Shown piece after piece: positions 54,765-64,000 of a DNA stretch of 64,000 nt. The position numbers were made by a program, and so were the translations under genes. Below the pieces are notes generated by a model. That model worked only from the letters and a program-made list of their open reading frames with translations. It had not been told where the DNA came from and ran no database searches. Each line of letters begins with the position of its first letter. The first letter of the stretch is position 1. The DNA lies in assembly GCA_012960755.1 (NCBI GenBank), contig DUAT01000106.1, positions 1 through 64,000 of the forward strand, written 5' to 3'. The DNA comes from Gammaproteobacteria bacterium (GTDB lineage: Bacteria; Pseudomonadota; Gammaproteobacteria; Pseudomonadales; Azotimanducaceae_A).

Positions 54765-54997
54765 TTAAGAATCTATAGAGATGACCTATGCGATGCATCA
54801 TCGACACCTCTCCGTTACTGCATATGGTATGAGCTCTAAACAAGCGATCGTTAGATATCTGAACTCCATCTGACCCAGAATCATAAGGTTACAGTTCTAT
54901 AACTTTTTCAAGAACTGTCTACCCGCTAAATCTGAGTACCTTGATTTACACCTTGATAAACGGCAACCTTATTGCACCGTAAAAAGTAAGAAATGTG

Positions 54998-56839
54998 ATG
55001 ACACGGCCGTTCCCAGCTTATACAGGCGATGAACGTTACGTCTTTGTGAGTTATTCCCACAAGGACTCATCTCATGTGTACGCCGAACTGACTTGGTTGA
55101 AGGATTGCGGTTTCAACATCTGGTACGACGATGGCATCGAAGTGGGCACAGAGTGGAGTGAAGATCTGGCCAATCATATCGAAGGCGCCAAGCTATTTCT
55201 GTTCTTTGTCACTCCTCAATCAGCTGAATCCCAGAACTGTCGCAATGAAGTGAACTTCGCACTAAAAAAAGAAATCCCCATTCTCGCCGTGCATCTCCAA
55301 CAGACAGATCTACCGGGGGGATTATCACTCAACCTGCCCGCCCAACAGGCCGTACTGAAACATGCCCTGGCGGATCAGGAGTATCGAGACAAGCTGCAAA
55401 ATCGAATGGCGAAATTGATGGAGCAGATCAGCGTACCGAGACCGGCTACACCTAAGCATAGAGGCCTGTGGCGCGGACTCATCGCTCTTGCAATTTTCGG
55501 AACAGGTTTTCTTCTTTATAGCCAATTTGTCCCAGTAGGTGTGAAAGAAGAACCTGCAAGTGAGGTGGTGGTTTTCGATTGGGCAAAGGCCTTTTCGATT
55601 GTTGTGCTTCCTTTTCAGCCTGGTTTCTCGGACCCGGAAATGGAAGCCATCTCAAGAGGGTTATCTGACGAGGTTGTGCGACAGCTTACGCAAAAACGCG
55701 CATGTGCTCTTGAACCCATCTGCCACGCACTGAGAGTCTCTAAATCCGACGGATATCAGAACGATGCGCACGATTTCCACTATGTACTTCGGGGCAACAT
55801 CCAACCAGGGAGTAAAGCTATTCAGATTCGAGCCCAATTGGTCAGAGCGGACAATTCAAGCATCTGGTCAAAAACCTATCTTCGATCACTCGACAATACT
55901 GATGTATTTACACTGCAATCCGAAGTCGCCAATTCTATCGCTGAACTTTCTGCCATATGGTTAGGCTTCGATTTACTTAAACAATACGCATCGATACACC
56001 CCAGTCTCGAATCAGCGAAACCCAAAGCGCGTGAAGATTTTCTCAAAGCTCATGAGCAGGCGCGTCTCGCTAATACAGGTGAAGGAGGTTCTCACCGGAT
56101 TCAAAAAAATTACCTCGAGAAGTCGATCGAAGTTGATCCTCAATTTGCGCTCCCTTATCTACTCCTTTCCAAGATATATACGTATGGCTTAGGGGGAATG
56201 TCTCACAACGAGGCAACAAACGCCGCGCTCACCTATATTGAAAAGGCGATCGAGCTTAATCCCAAGGATCCTCAAAACCTGCTTCAGGCAGGGCGAGTCC
56301 ATCTGCTGATGACATTGGACTACCGCAAAGCAAACCAACTACTTCAACAAGGCATGAAGCAACACCCTGAATGGGGATGGTTTCCTGCAGCATTGTCCAT
56401 GATCGCTCTTCGCGAAGGCAGAATGCATGCAGCATAGAGTTTGATGTCAACTGCAGCAAAAATCCCGTTCCATTTTGAACAGGCCAATTTCCAATACAAC
56501 TACGCATGGTTACTGTTCTTGAGTGGTCATTACGAACTATCACTGGCCGAATCTTCCAGGGGATTAGAGTTGGCAACTGGCGGTGGAGCAAGGGCAGACC
56601 TGCTTTCGATTCGATGGGAAGCACTGATTGAATTACGCAGATTTGAAGAGGCAAGACCTCTCATTGACGAAGCCTGGAAATTCGACGGCACAATAAGGCC
56701 TGAATCTTATGTCGCGGCGTATGCCAGAACTCCCAGATTTAAGCAGGCGATCAATCTCCTGGACCAAAAGGAAACGCTGACGAAAGCTGGAGAACAAGCC
56801 AGAATCGCCAGAAAGAAGGGCTCTGGTTGTGAGTTCTGA
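54998..56839 (+). pseudogene. TIR-TM-TolB_N-TPR protein with in-frame TAG
   Basis: The frame encodes a full TIR domain (YVFVSYSHKDSSHVYAEL, GFNIWYDDGIEVGTEWS, CRNEVNFALKK with the catalytic-position Glu near residue 84) and one membrane helix near residues 160-178. A FlgO/TolB-N-like domain (IVVLPFQPGFSDPEME, SRGLSDEVVRQLTQ) and TPR helices follow. A TAG at 56435-56437 interrupts the TPR region; the same frame continues for 134 codons (HFEQANFQYNYAWLLFLSG) to 56839. So a single nonsense codon splits an otherwise intact gene. The truncated 479-residue product may still be made. Confidence 0.75.
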
Positions 56840-56991
56840 TCAGATCAGCCATGTCGGGTTTAGAGCGTGAAGGATGGCTCTTTAATCAGGGCATATGATC
56901 TGAGTTTTTCGTGGGTTCATTGAGCATGATATTCACTGAGACACATTCATGAAACGAACAACAGTGTCTTAAGGAAGTGTATTTTGTAAAC

Positions 56992-57939
56992 TCAATTCCC
57001 ATCCCCAATGTTCAATGTAGCCAGAAACTGGTCAATCGCAGTTTCTACTTCTTCTGAATGAGAAAATGGCATCATATGATCACCGCCCTCAATTCTGTGC
57101 AGTATTGCGCCCGGAATCTGATTAACAAGTATTTCACTTTGTGCGAAAGGCACATTGATGTCTTCAGTACCATGAATAATCAAAGTCGGCACAGTGATTT
57201 CCGAGTTAGGCAGGTCGAGAGAGCTAAATACCGACGAGTCGTTTCTCTGTCCAGTCTCGCGCTGTGAAATTGGCCATATCGACCACATCAAGGCTCCCAG
57301 ATTGGCTGTTTTTTCCGCATCCTGCAGTACCAATTGTTGATTAGCTGGGTCTGGTATCATTAATCCGACGATTCCTTCTGGACCCATAAGCCTGTTCATC
57401 AACGATATCATCGCCCACATGACAAAATCTGATTGCATAAAAGCGGGCGCTTCCGACTCTTCACCAAGGTCCAACTTCTGAGAAACCGCTTCCATGGCAA
57501 TTAGAGCCACTGTTCGTTCCGGGTAGAGTGAAGCAAAGGCAAGAGAAGAAGGTCCACCACCTGAAGCACCCATCACAATTACGGAGTCAATATCTAACGA
57601 CTCCAGCAAAGCCGCGTAAGCCTGCGCCTGCTTAACGGGTGTTCTGCCCACTACCAAGGGAGTACGTAGATAACCGGGTCGAGATGGAGCAAGCACTCGA
57701 AATCCTGGGGTTGGCGGTGCCTGATCATAGCCACCGGGTGTGCCGTGTAAAAATAGCAGCACCGGGCCGGTGTTACCGACCATTTGATACTCAATCGGTC
57801 CTGCCGAAGTGTCTGCGATCTGGCTTCCCGACGCCAACAGATCCAGTTGCTCATCTCGAAAACTCGAATAAAAGATATAAGTAACTACTGAGATAAGCAC
57901 CAGGGAAGCCAGAATACCTATGCTGATTTTTTTGATCAT
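56992..57939 (-). CDS. Membrane-anchored alpha/beta hydrolase
   Basis: A 315-residue alpha/beta hydrolase with an N-terminal membrane anchor (ISIGILASLVLISVVTYIFY). It has the oxyanion segment LLFLHGTPGG, a nucleophile elbow VMGASGGGPSSLA with Ser, an acid in IIHGTEDINVPF, and the catalytic His in EGGDHMMPFSH. The catalytic domain probably faces the periplasm. AAGGTAGGTTC precedes the ATG at 57939; the longer in-frame extension to 58197 has no support. It is complete in a region full of relics. The substrate is unknown. Confidence 0.86.
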   Translation of the reverse strand: MIKKISIGILASLVLISVVTYIFYSSFRDEQLDLLASGSQIADTSAGPIEYQMVGNTGPVLLFLHGTPGGYDQAPPTPGFRVLAPSRPGYLRTPLVVGRTPVKQAQAYAALLESLDIDSVIVMGASGGGPSSLAFASLYPERTVALIAMEAVSQKLDLGEESEAPAFMQSDFVMWAMISLMNRLMGPEGIVGLMIPDPANQQLVLQDAEKTANLGALMWSIWPISQRETGQRNDSSVFSSLDLPNSEITVPTLIIHGTEDINVPFAQSEILVNQIPGAILHRIEGGDHMMPFSHSEEVETAIDQFLATLNIGDGN

Positions 57940-58176
57940 GAACCTACCTTCATTAGGTTTACTTACCGAAATAAAACAATGCCCATAATGCGGTATCAAA
58001 TCAAGATATAGCAAACGAACTAGTCTCGATTCGATGAACCTGTCATTGTGACATTGAATTTTATTTTCTTCCGAGTCCAAGTTGCGCACAGACATCCAAC
58101 GAAACGGCGGCTGGAAAGTGCAGCATAGGTTCGCTGGGGTTGTCCCGGCTGCGGTCCGGGTATACCTAAATGAACG

Positions 58177-58425
58177 TTGCTTGTGCCGGGAAGCCACAAG
58201 TGGCCTGGTGACCGGAAAGTAATCAATGAGGAGATTGTCGAGGCAGAGATGCCAGCCGGTTCTGTACTCTACTGGACGGGCGGACTACTTCACGGTGCAG
58301 GTGCTAATACGTCACAGGAGTGGCACTATGGGGTGATCCTGACCTATTCAGCAGGCTGGTTGCGGCAGGAAGAAAATTAATATATGGACGTACCAGTAGA
58401 AAGACTTGCCGAGCTTTCGCCAGAG
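58177..58425 (+). pseudogene. Phytanoyl-CoA dioxygenase, C-terminal relic
   Basis: The sequence LLVPGSHKWPGDRKVINEEI, VLYWTGGLLHGAGANTSQEW and YGVILTYSAGWLRQEEN is the C-terminal third of a PhyH-type oxygenase with the distal iron His (LLHGAG). The N-terminal two-thirds is missing. A TAA follows EEN, after which the same frame continues with YMDVPVERLAELSPEIP, the normal family continuation. A nonsense change (Gln expected) has therefore occurred as well. Confidence 0.7.
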
Positions 58426-58554
58426 ATCCCGCTCTGTGATTCACCAGCGAAACGCCTCGGCTCGTCCACCGCACGCGATTGTCAGCCATGTGATGCCAGG
58501 CCGTTTCGACTAAGAGTCATTGTTCTCTAGTTATTGAGGGACGGCCATATGCTG

Positions 58555-60936
58555 TCAGTCTCCAAGCTTCACGACTACCTTGCTGATTTCGTCTGTAAAA
58601 TCGAACGGGAGGTGATACTCCTCGCTGACGGGCTCACCTGCGTCCATGCCGATATCAAAGGTCTCGTCGAGAGAGATACGAAAGCCCATTGTGCGCTTGA
58701 CATCGACCTGCGCGACCTCCGCGCCGTCGACGAACAGTTTGCCTGTACCACCCCCACCTGGCCGCTTTCCACCTTTGTAATCAAATGAATAGCGAATCGT
58801 GTGCTTGCCTGGAGTCAGCTTCTTCGTAGACCGTGTGCTATACCGCTCAAGGTTCGCAACATTGTACGTGTAGACCGGCACGCCATCGATCACGTACAGA
58901 CCCCAGCCACCGAAACGGCCGCCTTGCGTTACTAACATGCCCTCGGGCATTCCATCACCGATCTCGATTTCTACAGTGATGTCGTGGTCCTTGTTTTTGA
59001 GGTCCGGCGCGGTGCCCTCTGGAATGCGGTGCATGCCATCATAGTAGGTGAACGTGTCGCGGCCTTAGGTAAGGCTCGGGCGTAGGCTTACATCGAGCCG
59101 CTCGACCCTACTATTGTCGATGGGCAGAACGTTGTACTTCGCGGCTTCGCCATAGAATACCAACTGCATCTCCGCGAGCCGTTCAGGGTGCTTCTCCGCG
59201 AGGTTCTCGCTCTGCGAGAAGTCCTCCGCAACGTTGTAGAGCTCCCACTCGAAGTCGGTGATCGGATCGCCCGGCGCAGCGAAGCTGGCCCACGGAGCGG
59301 TAGGCGGTGTCGTGCTGGCGATCCAGCCGTTGTCATAGATTGCCCGGTTGCCTATCATCTCGAAGTACTGTCGCGTACGTGTAGAGGGCGCTTTGGAGTC
59401 ATTGAAGGAGTACGCCATGCTTGTGCCCTCGATTGAGCGCTGCGGCACTCCATTGATCGAATCGGGCGCGGGTAAGCCAGTGGCCTCGAGAATCGTCGGC
59501 ATGATATCAATGATGTGGTGGAACTGATTTCGAATCTCGCCCTTTCCTTTGATGCCGTCTGGCCACGAGATCGCGAGACCGTTGCGGGTGCCGCCGAAAT
59601 GCGACGCGATCTGCTTGGTCCACTGAAACGGCGTGTCCATTGCGTGCGCCCATGCCGACGGGAAGTGCCCGAAGGTGTTCGGACCACCAAGTTCGTCGAT
59701 CCGCGCGTACGTGTCCTCGAAAGGCACCGTGATGCCGTTGAAGAAAGTCATCTCGTTGAGTAGGCCGTCAGGGCTGCCTTCCGCGCTGGCGCCGTTGTCA
59801 CCGACGATGTACATGACCAACGTATTATCCATCTCACCCGTCGCTTCGACCGCATCAAGGATACGGGCGATCTGGTAGTCCATGTGTGCCAGCGCACCGG
59901 CGTAGACTTCCATCATCCGGGAGTACAGCTCCTTCTGGTCGTCGTTCAGCGAATCCCAGGCACGTAGCGCGTCCGGGCGCTTGGTGAGCTTGGTGCCCTT
60001 GGGGATGATCCCCATAGCCAGCTGTCGGGCAAAAGTCTCCTTCCGCATCTCGTCCCACCCCTGATCAAACTGGCCCTTGAATTTCTCGATCCACTCCTTG
60101 GGTGCGTGGTGCGGCGCGTGCGATGTGCCGGGCGCGTAATAAACCAGGAACGGTTTGTCAGGGGCGAGCGCATGCTGCTGCTGAATGTAACGAACCGCCC
60201 GGTCCGCCATGTCCTCGTCAAGGTGGTAGTCCTTGGTGTTTGGCGGCTCGACTGGTTTGGTGCCGTCGAAGATGGCTGGTGTGAACTGGCTCGTATCACC
60301 GCCTATGAAGCCGAAGAAGTTCTCGAACCCAAGGCCCGTGGGCCAGAGGTCAAACGGTCCTGCCTCGCTGGAATGCCAGTCAGGCACGTTGTGGTTCTTC
60401 CCGTACCAGATCGTGTTGTAGCCGTTCTGCTTTAGGATCTCAGCGACGCTGCCGTTTTGCTTTGACATCAAGGAGTTGTAACCAGGCATGCCGGTGCCGA
60501 GCTCCATGATCACACCGGTGGCCACAGAGTGGTGGTTGCGTCCAGTGAGAAGCGCTGCGCGCGTCGGCGAGCAGAGCGCGGTGGTGTGGAACTGGTTATA
60601 GCGCAACCCGGCGTTGGCAATTCGATCAAGCGCCGGTGTGGGGACTGGACCACCAAATGGCGCGGTGGCACCGAAGCCCACATCATCCGGCATGATGAGC
60701 AGGATGTTGGGCGCACCTTTCGGAGCCGCGACCTCGGCCGGGAAGTCCAGTACTGACTCTGAGACCCTTAGACCAGCTTTGCCCTTGAACTCGGGCTGGA
60801 GGATCGGGAGCACCGACCGGTTCTAGTTGGGCTCTGACTCCTGCGCCTGTACTGAGCCAGTTAGCAATGCAATAGGAACGACTATTAATAGCAGATACCT
60901 GGCGGCTCTAAAGGTTGTTTCAGTTAAATTCGTCAT
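58555..60936 (-). pseudogene. Secreted arylsulfatase interrupted by two in-frame stop codons
   Basis: One continuous frame of about 793 codons encodes a type I sulfatase. It has signal peptide RYLLLIVVPIALLTGSVQAQ, metal ligands in LLIMPDDVGFG, the formylglycine site ALCSPTRAALLTGRN, GTSHAPHHAPKEWI, VGDNGASAEGSPDG and the C-terminal beta domain LVTQGGRFGGWGLYVIDGV. A TAG at 60823-60825, six codons after the signal peptide, and a TAA at 59065-59067 before GRDTFTYYDGMHRIPEG break it. There are no frameshifts. The 582-residue middle could be initiated at a GTG (60813) but would lack the export signal. A DUF3604 relic lies upstream. Confidence 0.85.
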
Positions 60937-61120
60937 TATTTTATCGATTGCCTTTAAGAATGAATTAATACAAAGATGCTTCGAGACCATGTTGAAGGTA
61001 ACCTCGATCATATCCAATTGCTAACGCCACTGCTTATGCGGTTTGCCCGAGGATACATAATATGGTCCCTGCTGCTTAAATTTTCGCCAAATGCACGACG
61101 TTAACTAAACGAGAGATACT

Positions 61121-61660
61121 ATGAAAAAAAACCTAATTGCATTCTCAATCGCGATATTTACGCCAGCCTTAGTCAATGCCGAAGACACCAGTCTCAACTG
61201 GGGGGATACACTTACATACCTCTAATTCAAAGGATACATTATTTTTTTAATAACAGGGATGGAACTCCAGTAGCGGCTTATCGTTGGGCTAAGGGTTTTC
61301 CTGTAATCAACACTTCCAATCGCACGTTGATACAAATTGAAACACCACTGGATTTCTTGGTTGTCTCCGATCACGCGGAATACATGACGGTTCCAAAGAG
61401 ATTGTTCACCCATAAAGATGAGTCGTTAAGGGAAACGGAATTTGGTAAGAACCGGTGAACCTAACGATGCACCCTATGCCAAATTGCGGGCGCGTTGGGA
61501 GCCAGTTTACGAAGTGACTCAAATTAACGGCGATTCTAAAACGCATCCAAATCCGAGTCCCACCTAGATTCAAACATTTGTTCGACAAAGGCTGGATCGG
61601 GCTGGGTTCAGATTTGAGAGAAGCATACAATACGTTTGCCGATTTACATTCATGACCATG
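61121..61660 (+). pseudogene. DUF3604-family secreted protein, decayed
   Basis: The ATG with GAGAG upstream starts a signal peptide (MKKNLIAFSIAIFTPALVNA) and SLNWGDT, the normal beginning of DUF3604 proteins, but stops after 34 codons. In shifted frames the family sequence continues: FFNNRDGTPVAAYRWAKGFP, then LIQIETPLDFLVVSDHAEYM and VPKRLF. Several indels and stops separate the pieces, and the rest of the ~600-residue domain is gone. DUF3604 belongs to the PHP-type phosphoesterase-like group and often neighbours arylsulfatase genes, as here. Confidence 0.7.
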
Positions 61661-61776
61661 GGGCTATCAAGTTGGTGAACGTGTGGTTGATATCAACATA
61701 CCAGACAAAAATAGGTGACAGTGGCCGGAATAAGTGGCAAATTGCCCCTCAACGATCGAGTCAGGGCCTTTAAAAA

Positions 61777-61853
61777 TGGCACGCCCAGAGGGATTCGAAC
61801 CCCCGACACCCAGGTTCGAAGCCTGGTGCTCTATCCAGCTGAGCTATGGGCGC
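61777..61853 (-). tRNA. tRNA-Arg(TCG)
   Basis: 77 nt on the minus strand. The acceptor GCGCCCA pairs with TGGGCGT, followed by discriminator G and encoded CCA. The D-arm is AGCTCAGCTGGATAGAGC, the anticodon stem-loop CCAGGCTTCGAACCTGG has anticodon TCG, and the T-arm is GGGGGTTCGAATCCCTC. It marks the right border of the pseudogene-rich tract. Confidence 0.96.
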
Positions 61854-61967
61854 ATTTAAGCTGGGTCAATTGAATGAATTGACGCGGGCGCGCATTATAT
61901 TTGTTTAGATTCCTACAGTCCAGAAAGTAGCGGGTACCCTGCGTGAGCACCCGGATTCTCCCGATTC

Positions 61968-62345
61968 TTAACCCACGCGGTACAGGTATTCTTCGTGGAC
62001 AATCTTGTCATCCTTGACTGTGAAAATCGCAACTTCTTCCATTTGCGTACGCTCACCATCCGTGGGCGTCATGTCCAGGATGAACTTTACAACGAACTGA
62101 TCGTCCCGATTGCCCACATAGGGGCCTTCGACATCCGTACTATGCACGTCGTTGTTGTCGTACCACCAATCGTGCTTGCCTCTGATGGCTTCAATACCCT
62201 CCATCCGGGCGGGCATTTCGGCTGAGTCTCCACCTTCAATGCTGACGATCTCGTCTGAATAATACTGGGTAACAAATGCCTGCTCACTTTCGCGACCTTT
62301 GGATACCATTTCAACCAATGCCTGACCAACTTCCAATGCCGACAT
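61968..62345 (-). CDS. SnoaL-like NTF2-fold protein
   Basis: A 125-residue NTF2-fold protein with ALVEMVSKGRESEQAFVTQY, MEGIEAIRGKHDWWYDNND, FVVKFILDMTPTDGERTQME and a closing IFTVKDDKIVHEEYLYRVG, the typical SnoaL-like pattern. GGAGAGAA precedes the ATG. Such proteins are small-molecule isomerases, cyclases or simple ligand binders. A second NTF2-like gene lies 80 bp upstream on the same strand. Confidence 0.83.
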   Translation of the reverse strand: MSALEVGQALVEMVSKGRESEQAFVTQYYSDEIVSIEGGDSAEMPARMEGIEAIRGKHDWWYDNNDVHSTDVEGPYVGNRDDQFVVKFILDMTPTDGERTQMEEVAIFTVKDDKIVHEEYLYRVG

Positions 62346-62425
62346 TTCTCTCTCCTGCGATTACTCCCGGTTGGGAGGCGTTATGTTAGCAGAAAGCAGC
62401 GATCCAGATTCTGTACTTTTACCTG

Positions 62426-62809
62426 TCAGCGCAGGAAGCTGGAGCGAAATTGTATTCCCCAGTGGCCGTCCTGCTTTGTCGCGATCCAGAAGGTATCGAA
62501 GCTATTGTAAACCGTGCCATCCTCGTGGCATCGGTCCATGGTGAGGGCCAGGTGTTCCTTATCCTCCCCTGAATGAATGACTGCTATGGAGCTCCTCACC
62601 GTATGGTGCCAACCCTCTTCCGACAGGCGGGTTTTCCCTTTCTGGCTCATGCGGGCAAAGTCTTCTGCTGATTCCACGGTCATATATCTGTTATTGGCCA
62701 ACCGGATGTGTGGATAATTGAGGGACGCGGCCAACGCCACATGATCCTGGGCATTAAACGCGTCGATAAATGCCGAAACCGCTTGGGTGCCTTCACTTTC
62801 ACTTTCCAT
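62426..62809 (-). CDS. NTF2-like protein
   Basis: A 127-residue NTF2-fold protein with AVSAFIDAFNAQDHVALAAS, LNYPHIRLANNRYMTVES and DFARMSQKGKTRL, ending in DTFWIATKQDGHWGIQFRSSF. AAGGAGATCAA precedes the ATG. It is probably co-transcribed with the SnoaL-like gene 80 bp downstream. The two are distinct in sequence. Confidence 0.78.
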   Translation of the reverse strand: MESESEGTQAVSAFIDAFNAQDHVALAASLNYPHIRLANNRYMTVESAEDFARMSQKGKTRLSEEGWHHTVRSSIAVIHSGEDKEHLALTMDRCHEDGTVYNSFDTFWIATKQDGHWGIQFRSSFLR

Positions 62810-63071
62810 TTGATCTCCTTTTGCTGTTGATTATTCCTGGTTTAACCATCCGTAATATAACCGAAAAGCCAGTGAATCTGACCTGGTATGGGCAAGGTGA
62901 GTTGTGATGAATTATCTGTTCCCGAACTTGGTAATGCCGACATGATACAAAATGAGACAACTTTCAACTTAATGTCACTTCACCCTCAAAAACAACCATC
63001 TCATCTTTTTTTCAGCACTTTCGGATCGGAGGGGCATATATTTCCAATTCTATATTCAAAACGAGTATCAA

Positions 63072-63209
63072 GTGACTCCGGGGACCACGGAAGACAGAAA
63101 CATTTCTGCGCAGCAACTGATCCGAGAAATCGAGGATGAAATGGGCGACATATCCCGAATACTTGATGAAGAATCCACTATTCCCCGCGTCCAGATCTCC
63201 CCAGAATAA
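63072..63209 (+). CDS. Possible small acidic ORF (45 aa)
   Basis: From a GTG at 63072 the frame reads TPGTTEDRNISAQQLIREIE then DEMGDISRILDEESTIPRV, predicted to be an acidic amphipathic helix. There is no ribosome site, and the frame stays open a little further upstream, so it may equally be the 3' end of a lost gene. No family is recognised. Confidence 0.3.
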   Translation: MTPGTTEDRNISAQQLIREIEDEMGDISRILDEESTIPRVQISPE

Positions 63210-63294
63210 ACAACCTCCCTTTTTACCACACCGCTGGACGAAAACCCTGCCCCACAGATAAACTGCCTCAACTCATTTGTTTTGGAAGTGCATA

Positions 63295-64000
63295 ATGGCA
63301 GGTCCTTTATCCGGATACCGAATTATTGATTTGACCACTGTTATCTCAGGTCCCTTTGCGACCATGTTGTTAGGTGACCAGGGCGCTGATGTGATCAAAA
63401 TTGAATCAGTCGCTTCACCTGACCATGCTCGCGGCGCCGGGTACGGAGCCAATCAGTTTACCGCGACGTTTCTGAACAACAACCGAAGCAAACGCGGTAT
63501 GACGCTGGATCTGAAATCCGATAAGGGAAGGCAGATTCTGCTCAAGCTGGTTGAAACAGCCGATGTACTCATACAGAACTTCAGACCCGGTGTGGTAGAA
63601 CGGCTGGGTGTTGGCGAAGCGCAGGTACGGGCGGTCAAACCCGATATCATCTACACCTCGATCAGTGGTTTTGGAGAAGACAACCCCTGGGCCCATAAAC
63701 CGGTGTATGACCCTATCGTGCAGGCGATCAGCGGCCTCACTACCATCCAGGCTGGCTCTGACGAGGAGAGACCACGACTGGTAAGAACGATTTTGCCCGA
63801 CAAGCTGACAGGTATGACCACAGCCCAGGCTGTCACGGCGGCCCTGGCACATCGTGAGAAAACCGGCGAAGGCCAGCATGTTCGTGTTTCCATGCTGGAT
63901 ACTGTGGTGTCATTTCTCTGGGCGTCAGATATGGGTGGCCAGACCTTCGTTGGCAAGGAGGTCAGTGTTCAGCGTGCGGCGACATTTATCGATCTTATAT
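63295..64000 (+). CDS. CaiB/BaiF family III CoA-transferase (partial, cut by window end)
   Basis: The first 235 residues of a family III CoA-transferase, which moves CoA between carboxylic acids. It starts MAGPLSGYRIIDLTTVISGP and has FATMLLGDQGADVIKIE, NNNRSKRGMTLDLKSDKG, the catalytic-Asp region PVYDPIVQAISGL and GEGQHVRVSMLDTVVSFLW. Full proteins are about 400 residues, so roughly 40% lies beyond the edge. TTTGGAAGTGCATA precedes the ATG. The acyl substrate is unknown. Confidence 0.92.
   Translation, partial: MAGPLSGYRIIDLTTVISGPFATMLLGDQGADVIKIESVASPDHARGAGYGANQFTATFLNNNRSKRGMTLDLKSDKGRQILLKLVETADVLIQNFRPGVVERLGVGEAQVRAVKPDIIYTSISGFGEDNPWAHKPVYDPIVQAISGLTTIQAGSDEERPRLVRTILPDKLTGMTTAQAVTAALAHREKTGEGQHVRVSMLDTVVSFLWASDMGGQTFVGKEVSVQRAATFIDLI

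Noticed and set aside
54998..60936. Possible recoding of stop codons, given several in-frame TAG and TAA codons
   Set aside because: Many other genes in the window end normally at TAG, TAA or TGA at the expected family length, and adjacent relics carry frameshifts and truncations, so pseudogene formation is the simpler explanation.
62888..63139. 83-codon plus-strand frame before the CoA-transferase gene
   Set aside because: No ribosome site and no domain; a different frame in the same DNA reads as a more protein-like acidic helix.

Overview
The window looks like chromosomal DNA of an aerobic, probably marine, sulfur-oxidising gammaproteobacterium or close relative. The basis is a complete periplasmic Sox cluster with soxCD, OxyR-type peroxide control, type II QueF, glutathione-dependent formaldehyde dehydrogenase, an RND efflux pair, many phytanoyl-CoA/TauD-type dioxygenases and NTF2-like genes, and bacterial tRNAs with encoded CCA. 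The species cannot be named from sequence alone.

Layout. 0.1-4.8 kb: a hybrid histidine kinase, then a gene-poor stretch with relics (IS110 transposase fragment, tannase fragment) and a tiny membrane ORF. 4.8-8.0 kb: a phosphatase, a DsbA-like protein, and a frameshifted peroxiredoxin divergent from oxyR. 7.7-16.7 kb: the sulfur island. An ArsR-type thiol-sensor repressor is divergent from soxC-D-X-Y-Z-A-K-B and a DsrE-like gene, mostly overlapping or abutting. Two half-size YeeE/YedE transporters and a divergent CPYC thioredoxin follow. A 34-bp region with 9-bp inverted-repeat arms lies between the repressor and soxC. 16.7-18.4 kb: a czcI-like gene, a broken czcC-like gene, tRNA-Ser(GGA) and 4.5S RNA. 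18.4-31.5 kb: housekeeping and metabolic genes (BRCT protein, nitroreductase, queF, TonB receptor, frmA, tRNA-Glu, tRNA-Gly, YbaK, dihydropyrimidinase) mixed with relics of an ABC ATPase and a TIR-TPR protein.

31.6-49.3 kb: an RND pump, a PLP phospho-lyase-type aminotransferase paired with a small-molecule kinase, a probable selenocysteine-containing membrane redoxin (in-frame UGA in a UxxC motif followed by a GGU-loop hairpin), a GAF-PAS-PP2C-STAS signalling protein, dioxygenases, a serine hydrolase and a DUF2235 hydrolase. 49.4-51.2 kb: a small integrase-less cassette region with one good attC site, a GFA-family cassette and an IS30 relic. 51.5-61.7 kb: an intact cupin gene and acyl-CoA ligase, followed by a pseudogene-rich tract (DUF1801, two TIR genes, PhyH, arylsulfatase with two nonsense codons, DUF3604) with an intact alpha/beta hydrolase. 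61.8-64 kb: tRNA-Arg(TCG), two NTF2-like genes and the start of a CaiB/BaiF CoA-transferase gene cut by the window edge.

Together the intact genes describe thiosulfate/sulfane-sulfur oxidation under persulfide control, thiol-based peroxide defence and xenobiotic or lipid catabolism. The accessory segments record repeated gene gain and decay. The strongest unusual signals are the candidate selenoprotein, the cysteine-pair repressor with its operator-like repeat, the attC cassette boundary, and several genes whose frames are intact except for single stop codons.
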